The notes below the pieces were generated by a model, which worked only from the letters and a program-made list of their open reading frames with translations, was not told where the DNA came from and searched no databases. The position numbers and the translations under genes were made by a program. Of a stretch of DNA of 64,000 nt, positions 59,740 to 64,000 are shown piece by piece. This DNA comes from Amycolatopsis tucumanensis. Lineage in GTDB: Bacteria; Actinomycetota; Actinomycetes; Mycobacteriales; Pseudonocardiaceae. How positions within the stretch are numbered: the first letter of the stretch is position 1; each line of letters starts with the position of its first letter. The DNA lies in NCBI RefSeq assembly GCF_021654135.1, contig NZ_JAKGSD010000012.1:107072-171071 (forward strand), written 5' to 3'.

Positions 59740-59762
59740 TGCGGCCTCCTGTCGGGGAGAGG

Positions 59763-61409
59763 TCAGGGACGGAGCACGGCGCCGTCGTCGAGGGGACGCA
59801 CGGTCCGGCGGTAGACGGACAGCCAGCCGGTCTCCTCGTGGTCCCGGGCCGGCTGGGGGTTTCGGGTGGCGAGTTCGGCCGGGGCGACCCGCAGGTCGCA
59901 GACCCGGCGGGGCAGGTCGATGTGGACGGTGTCGCCGTCGCGGGCGAGCGCGAGCGGCCCGCCGTCGGCGGCCTCGGGGCGCACCTCGCCGACCACGATG
60001 CCGCGGTTGACCAGGCCGGAGAGCTGGCCGTCGGTGACGACCGCGACCCGGCCGGTGAGCCCGGCGCGGTCGAACGCGAACACGATCTGCGAGGCCATGC
60101 CCATGCCGGGGCGGCCACGCGGGCCCAGCCCGCGGACGATCACGACGTCGCCGGGCGCGATCCGCCCGTCCGCGAGCGCGGCCACGGCGTCCTCCTGCGA
60201 CTCGAAGCAGCGGGCGGGGCCGGTGAAGGCGGCCGGCCGCTCGTCGCCGACGGCGAGCTTGACGATGCCGCCGGAAGGGGCGAGGGAGCCACGCAGGACC
60301 ACGATCAGCGGCTGCTCGGTGAACGGCCGGTCGCGAGGACGGATGACCTCCGGGTCGGCCACGGTGACCGGGGCCAGGTTCTCGCCCACGGTGGCGCCGG
60401 TCGCGGTCACCGGCGACGGGTCGATCAGGTCGCCGAGCGCGCGCATCACCGCTGCCGCGCCGCCCGCGGCTTCGAACTGCTCGATCGTGTGCGGGCCGTT
60501 CGGCCGGACGGCGGACAGGACCGGTGTGGCAGGGCCGAGCTCGGCGTACAGGCCGAGCACGTCGACGTCCACTTCGGACTCCGCCGCCACGGCCTGGAGG
60601 TGCTTGACGGTGTTGATCGACGCGCCGACCGCCAAGGCCACCCGGACCGCGTTGTGGAAGGCCTCCTCGGTGAGGACGGCGCGCGGGCGCAGGTCCTCAC
60701 CGACCATCTCGACGATCCGGGCGGCGGCGTCGTCGGCGGCGGCCCACATCGCGGGCGAATTCGCCGCGACCGGGGTGGTCCCGGGCAGCGCCATGCCGAG
60801 GGCCTCGGCGACGATGTGCATCGAGTTCGCGGTGCCCATGCCCGGGCACACCCCGGGCCCGCCGACGGCGACGTCGCTCATCTCGGTCAGCTCGTCCACT
60901 GTGGACGAGCCGCAGGCGTGCAGGAACACCTCCTCGATGTCGCAGTGCCCGCCGCGGAAGCACCCGCTGGGCTGGTAGCCGCACGCGACGAGCAGCGTGG
61001 GGATGTCCAGCCGCCCGGCGGCCATCAGCTGCGCCGGTGCGGTCTTGTCGCAGCTGGCCAGGCAGATCATGCCGTCCAGCTGGGCGCCCTCGACGGCGAC
61101 CTCGATGTCGTTGACGATGAGATCGCGGGCGGACAGGATGTAGCCGCCGCCGTGGCCGGCGGAGTGGATGAAGTCGCTCGGCGCGGTCGTGCGCACCTCG
61201 AAGGCGAGACCGCCCGCCGCGGCGATGCCCTTCTTGATCCGCGCGGCGATCTCGTCCAGGTGGCTGAAACAGATGGCCAGGTCCGACGAGGAGTTGACCA
61301 CCGCGATCTTGGGCTTGCGGAGGTCGTCGTCGGTGAGGCCGAGCGCGCGCCACTGGGCGCGCCGGGTCGCCCAGCGCACGGTGCCGGGCGGGAAGTCGCT
61401 GCGTACCAA
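59763..61409 (-). CDS. IlvD/Edd-family dehydratase (sugar acid or hydroxyacid dehydratase)
   Basis: A 548-residue iron-sulfur dehydratase of the dihydroxyacid/phosphogluconate/pentonate group. Cluster Cys residues are in LASCDKTAPAQLM near residue 121 and GPGVCPGMGTANSM near 188. The C-terminal catalytic region is VTDGQLSGLVNRGIVVGEVRPEA near 458. It dehydrates a 2,3-dihydroxy acid to a 2-keto acid. TTG 61409 is chosen because GAGGAG lies 10 bases upstream and the N-terminus then fits the family. It is 23 bases ahead of the transporter gene. Confidence 0.88.
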   Translation of the reverse strand: MVRSDFPPGTVRWATRRAQWRALGLTDDDLRKPKIAVVNSSSDLAICFSHLDEIAARIKKGIAAAGGLAFEVRTTAPSDFIHSAGHGGGYILSARDLIVNDIEVAVEGAQLDGMICLASCDKTAPAQLMAAGRLDIPTLLVACGYQPSGCFRGGHCDIEEVFLHACGSSTVDELTEMSDVAVGGPGVCPGMGTANSMHIVAEALGMALPGTTPVAANSPAMWAAADDAAARIVEMVGEDLRPRAVLTEEAFHNAVRVALAVGASINTVKHLQAVAAESEVDVDVLGLYAELGPATPVLSAVRPNGPHTIEQFEAAGGAAAVMRALGDLIDPSPVTATGATVGENLAPVTVADPEVIRPRDRPFTEQPLIVVLRGSLAPSGGIVKLAVGDERPAAFTGPARCFESQEDAVAALADGRIAPGDVVIVRGLGPRGRPGMGMASQIVFAFDRAGLTGRVAVVTDGQLSGLVNRGIVVGEVRPEAADGGPLALARDGDTVHIDLPRRVCDLRVAPAELATRNPQPARDHEETGWLSVYRRTVRPLDDGAVLRP

Positions 61410-61423
61410 GGGTTCTGTCCTCC

Positions 61424-62713
61424 TCAGCCGTCGAGGTTGGCGGACAACCGGGCGGCGAGATCGCCGTGGTCGATGTCGTGCACGCTGTCCTTGCCCGCGA
61501 GGTCCAGCGCGTGCGCGGCCGCCATGCCCATCGCCCCGCACGGGCCCATCACCCGGATGCTCGACAGGGCGGCCGCGTCGCCGTCGACGCAGCGGCCGGC
61601 GACCAGGACGTTGTGCGCCTCCGGCGGCGTCATCGCGCGCAGCGGCACGTAGTGCACGTGGTCCGGCCCGAACGTCTCCCACACGTAGCCCTCCGGGCTG
61701 TCGTGCAGCTCGACCGGCCACGCGGTGCGCGCGACCGCGTCGGGAAAGCGTTTCCCGGACCGCACCTCGTCCAGCGTCAGCTGGTGGGCGCCCTGCGCCC
61801 AGCGGGTCTGACGCCGCCCGGGGAACCCGTAGGCCCGCACCCGGGCCCGGCCGAACGCTTCCGGGAACTCGGTGCGCAGGAACGCCACGACCCGGTCGGC
61901 CTGCGCCTTGCCGTCGAGCTGGGCACGCGCGGCGGCGATCGGGTCCAGCGGCGCCTCGATGTGGGTCATGTTGAGCACGGCGGTGCCCCGGCCGGGGAAG
62001 TAGAACGCGAGCCCGTCGTGGCGGCGCAGGCCGTACTCCGCGGCCTTGGCGCCGACCCGCTCGGCCAGCACGTCCGGGTCCGGCGTGCCGTCCTCGTCCA
62101 CGTGCTCGACGACCAGCTGCTGGGAGCCGTAGATCTCGCGCTCCGGCAGCCGGCACGGCAGCCCCGCCTCCCACACCAGGGAGGCGTCACCGCTGGCGTC
62201 AACGAAGCCGACCGCGCCGACCTCGACGGAGCCGTACCGAGTCGCGAAGGTGACCGACTCGAACCGTTCCCCGTCACGGACCACCCCTGTGATCGAGGCG
62301 CCGGTGATCACCTGGATGCCGTGCTCGCGCACCGTGTTCTCCACCCACCGGCCCAGCGCGACCTCGTCGTAGCCGACGGTCACCGTGTGCCGGCGGTTGT
62401 AGAACAGGTCGCCCGTGGCCTCCAGGTCGCGGAAGATGTCGTCGAAGATCCCGTGGGTCAGCTGGCGGTAGCCGGGCGCGTTGCCGAACACCCCGCAGAA
62501 CAGGCCGATCAGCGAGTTGACCATCTGGCCGCCGAGCACCGGCAGCGCGTCGACGAGGACCACCGAGCGCCCCAGGCGGGCGGATTCGACGGCGGCGGAC
62601 AGGCCGGCGATCCCGGCGCCGACCACGCAGACGTCGGCGGTGACGTGGTGCGTGGCGGGCCCGGGGGGTTTGCGGACCGTGTGGACCTTGAGCTCGGTGA
62701 GGGGGTGCGGCAT
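61424..62713 (-). CDS. FAD-dependent oxidoreductase (FAD_oxidored family)
   Basis: A 429-residue flavoprotein with the dinucleotide-binding DVCVVGAGIAGLSAAVESARLG near residue 27 (core GAGIAG), VDALPVLGGQMVNSLIG near 52 and the C-terminal VLVAGRCVDGDAAALSSIRVMGPCGAMGMAAAHA region. Related proteins oxidise or rearrange polar small substrates and sometimes sit next to dehydratases. It is the first gene of the operon, divergence-free behind the LysR gene (81 bases), and could produce the hydroxy or keto acid used by the dehydratases. Confidence 0.88.
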   Translation of the reverse strand: MPHPLTELKVHTVRKPPGPATHHVTADVCVVGAGIAGLSAAVESARLGRSVVLVDALPVLGGQMVNSLIGLFCGVFGNAPGYRQLTHGIFDDIFRDLEATGDLFYNRRHTVTVGYDEVALGRWVENTVREHGIQVITGASITGVVRDGERFESVTFATRYGSVEVGAVGFVDASGDASLVWEAGLPCRLPEREIYGSQQLVVEHVDEDGTPDPDVLAERVGAKAAEYGLRRHDGLAFYFPGRGTAVLNMTHIEAPLDPIAAARAQLDGKAQADRVVAFLRTEFPEAFGRARVRAYGFPGRRQTRWAQGAHQLTLDEVRSGKRFPDAVARTAWPVELHDSPEGYVWETFGPDHVHYVPLRAMTPPEAHNVLVAGRCVDGDAAALSSIRVMGPCGAMGMAAAHALDLAGKDSVHDIDHGDLAARLSANLDG

Positions 62714-62794
62714 GGATCACACGCTAAGCGGGTGCGCCGGGCGGCCGGAAATAGAAGATCGTGCTGCGCGGGCATAAACAGCGCTGATGGTGGT

Positions 62795-63739
62795 TCAGAT
62801 GCCGGCGGCCAGCGACACCAGGACCTCGCGGAACCAGCGGTGCGCGGGGTCGCCGTCGTAGTCGGTGTGCCACCAGAACCGCTCCACGATCGGATCCGGA
62901 TCGCCGGGGCACGGCAGGACCCGCAGACCGAGCCGGGGCGCGACGCGCCGGGCGAGCCGTTCCTGCAGCAGCGCCACCCGGTCGGTGCCGGCCACGAAGT
63001 GCGGGACCGCCTGGTAGCTCTCCACCCGCACGCGAATGCGCGGCTGGATGCCGAACAACACCAGCTGGCGGCTCATCGGCGCGGCCGGGGCGAACCCGCG
63101 GTCGGGCTGGAACGGCGCCACCCAGGTCATCTCCGCCAGCTGCGCCAGGCTCAGCTCGTCGCCCGTGACGTGCGGGTTCGCGGCGTCGACGACGCACACC
63201 CACCGCTCGGTGAACAGCTCCACCGACCGCACATCGGGCAGGTCGAACCGGCTGGCCGGGGGCGCGACCAGGCCGTCGATCAGGCGGATCGTGCCCCCGA
63301 TGTCCCTGGCGAACGCCTCGCGGACCAGCCGGACGTGCAGCTGCACACCGGGCGCCTGCTCGGCCAGGAGCGCGGACAGCCGGGAGCCCAGCACCTCGAT
63401 CGTGTAGTCGGCCATGAACACCGTGAACTCGCGGCCGGAGACGCCCGGGTCGAAGTCGTGGCCGGTGCCGAAGAGCCGTTCGGTGGCGCCGCAGATCGCC
63501 TCGACCTGGTCGGTCAGCTGCGCGGCCAGCGGGGACAGCACGTAGCCGTTGCCGCTGCGCACCAGCAGGTCGTCGTCGAAGTGGCGGCGCAACCGCGCCA
63601 GCGACGCGCTCACCGCGGGCTGCGTCACGCCGAGGCGCGCCGCCGCGCGGGTGACGTTGCGTTCGCGCAGGAGCTCGCGCAGCACCACGAGCAGGTTGAG
63701 GTCCAGGTTGACCAGATGGACGGCGGAGGCCCTTGCCAC
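62795..63739 (-). CDS. LysR-family transcriptional regulator
   Basis: A 314-residue LysR regulator. The helix-turn-helix NVTRAAARLGVTQPAVSASLARLRRHF starts near residue 29 (core TQPAVSASLARL), followed by the linker helix and a periplasmic-binding-protein-like effector domain (about 95-310). The GTG at 63739 is chosen because TATAGT ends 7 bases before it. It is transcribed in the same direction as the AcnX/IlvD operon, 81 bases upstream, and is its likely activator. Confidence 0.9.
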   Translation of the reverse strand: MARASAVHLVNLDLNLLVVLRELLRERNVTRAAARLGVTQPAVSASLARLRRHFDDDLLVRSGNGYVLSPLAAQLTDQVEAICGATERLFGTGHDFDPGVSGREFTVFMADYTIEVLGSRLSALLAEQAPGVQLHVRLVREAFARDIGGTIRLIDGLVAPPASRFDLPDVRSVELFTERWVCVVDAANPHVTGDELSLAQLAEMTWVAPFQPDRGFAPAAPMSRQLVLFGIQPRIRVRVESYQAVPHFVAGTDRVALLQERLARRVAPRLGLRVLPCPGDPDPIVERFWWHTDYDGDPAHRWFREVLVSLAAGI

Positions 63740-63745
63740 CGCGGG

Positions 63746-63774
63746 ACTATAAACCGGACTGTTTGCCCCGGCAA
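63746..63774 (-). promoter_or_regulatory. Leaderless promoter of the LysR gene
   Basis: On the minus strand TTGCCG (63769-63774), 17 bases, TATAGT (63746-63751), then 6 bases to the GTG at 63739. This is the best housekeeping-type promoter in the window by eye. Confidence 0.68.
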
Positions 63775-63828
63775 GCTCCGGCGGAGCGCGGCTGTACCAA
63801 CGCGGCGCGCGTTCGCGATGCTGTGGAC

Positions 63829-64000
63829 GTGGAGTACGTGTCCCGAGTGCCGCGGCCACCGCTGGACGGGCTGATCGACGACCTCTACTACCTGGCGGGC
63901 GAGCCGCCGTACGCCCGGCTGACACTGCCGCCGGCGCCGTCGGCGCTGCTCATCGTCAACCTCGGGGCGCCGTTCCGCATCCGCGCCGGCACCGACATCG
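63829..64000 (+). CDS. AraC-type regulator, N-terminal part only (runs off window)
   Basis: The frame from GTG 63829 stays open to the window edge, about 57 codons. The segment VSRVPRPPLDGLIDDLYYL followed by PAPSALLIVNLGAPFRI resembles the N-terminal sensor domain (DUF6597-like) of a group of AraC regulators. The DNA-binding domain would lie outside. A GTG at 63823 is also in frame. It is divergent from the LysR gene with 89 bases between. Confidence 0.6.
   Translation, partial: MEYVSRVPRPPLDGLIDDLYYLAGEPPYARLTLPPAPSALLIVNLGAPFRIRAGTDI

Noticed and set aside
57128..60118. A 996-codon minus frame ending in the AcnX large subunit
   Set aside because: The upstream part is antisense-like shadow of the transporter and dehydratase. 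GTG 58405 with GTGA overlap is the real start.
62714..62794. ATAAAC repeats near the LysR and FAD-oxidoreductase genes as a LysR site
   Set aside because: Only short half-sites without clear dyad symmetry or a T-N11-A box that stands out.

Overview
The window is very GC-rich, dense with genes, and almost every third codon position is G or C. Start codons are often GTG, sometimes TTG, and several regulator genes appear to be leaderless. Together with the family content (PaaX, PucR-type and Crp regulators, FMN-dependent luciferase-like oxygenases, CaiB CoA-transferases, many MHS transporters), this suggests an actinomycete, probably a Pseudonocardiales relative such as Amycolatopsis. That assignment is inference. 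I saw no tRNA, rRNA, insertion sequence, phage gene or CRISPR array. The window reads as a run of separate catabolic clusters, each with its own regulator.

Region 1 (1-21147) opens with the end of a HypX hydrogenase maturation gene. It then holds four transcription units that appear to form one regulon. One is a flavin reductase with a degenerate RibB-like protein (2764 to 1632, minus). The second is a plus-strand operon with a hydrolase, a Crp-type regulator, a lipase, a CoA-transferase, a crotonase and an SDR (2962-8262). The third is an eight-gene minus operon with a luciferase-like monooxygenase, a transporter, a CoA ligase and accessory enzymes (16931 to 8328). The fourth is a five-gene minus operon with an aminoglycoside-phosphotransferase-like kinase beside an acyl-CoA dehydrogenase and two SDRs (21147 to 17033). 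A CCGGA-N6-TCACAG element stands upstream of all four. The gene set fits import, CoA activation, FMN-dependent oxygenation and beta-oxidation-like degradation of an unknown acid or ketone. Four of its proteins lack key catalytic residues of their families.

Region 2 (21348-26360) has a QsdR-like TetR regulator, two alpha/beta hydrolases (one epoxide-hydrolase-like), an enone reductase and an acyl-CoA ligase. Three of its promoters carry a TGTTAC-N12-GTAACA operator. Region 3 (26489-37125) is a pentose, pentonate or pentitol locus around a FadR-type GntR regulator. Its minus side encodes the end of an oxidative route (XylX-like 2-keto-3-deoxypentonate dehydratase and 2-oxoglutarate semialdehyde dehydrogenase). 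Its plus side encodes a pentulokinase, a phosphatase, ribose-5-phosphate isomerase, an SDR and an aquaglyceroporin.

Region 4 (37421-46900) contains a metallo-beta-lactamase-fold hydrolase facing an AraC regulator. It is followed by a minus operon with an MHS transporter, an alpha-methylacyl-CoA racemase-like protein, an acyl-CoA dehydrogenase, a CoA-transferase, a GH88-type hydrolase and a tiny ORF, divergent from a PucR-type regulator. Region 5 (46912-54944) is a 2-aminobenzoyl-CoA (anthranilate) or salicylyl-CoA degradation cluster under a PaaX regulator. Two leaderless promoters there share a TGAC-N4-GTCA operator. Region 6 (55062-56645) has an ECF sigma factor with a SnoaL-like tail and a DHFR/RibD-like reductase. 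Region 7 (56724-63739) is an unusual operon of two aconitase-X subunits, a transporter, an IlvD/Edd dehydratase and an FAD oxidoreductase with a LysR regulator. An AraC-type gene runs off the right edge.
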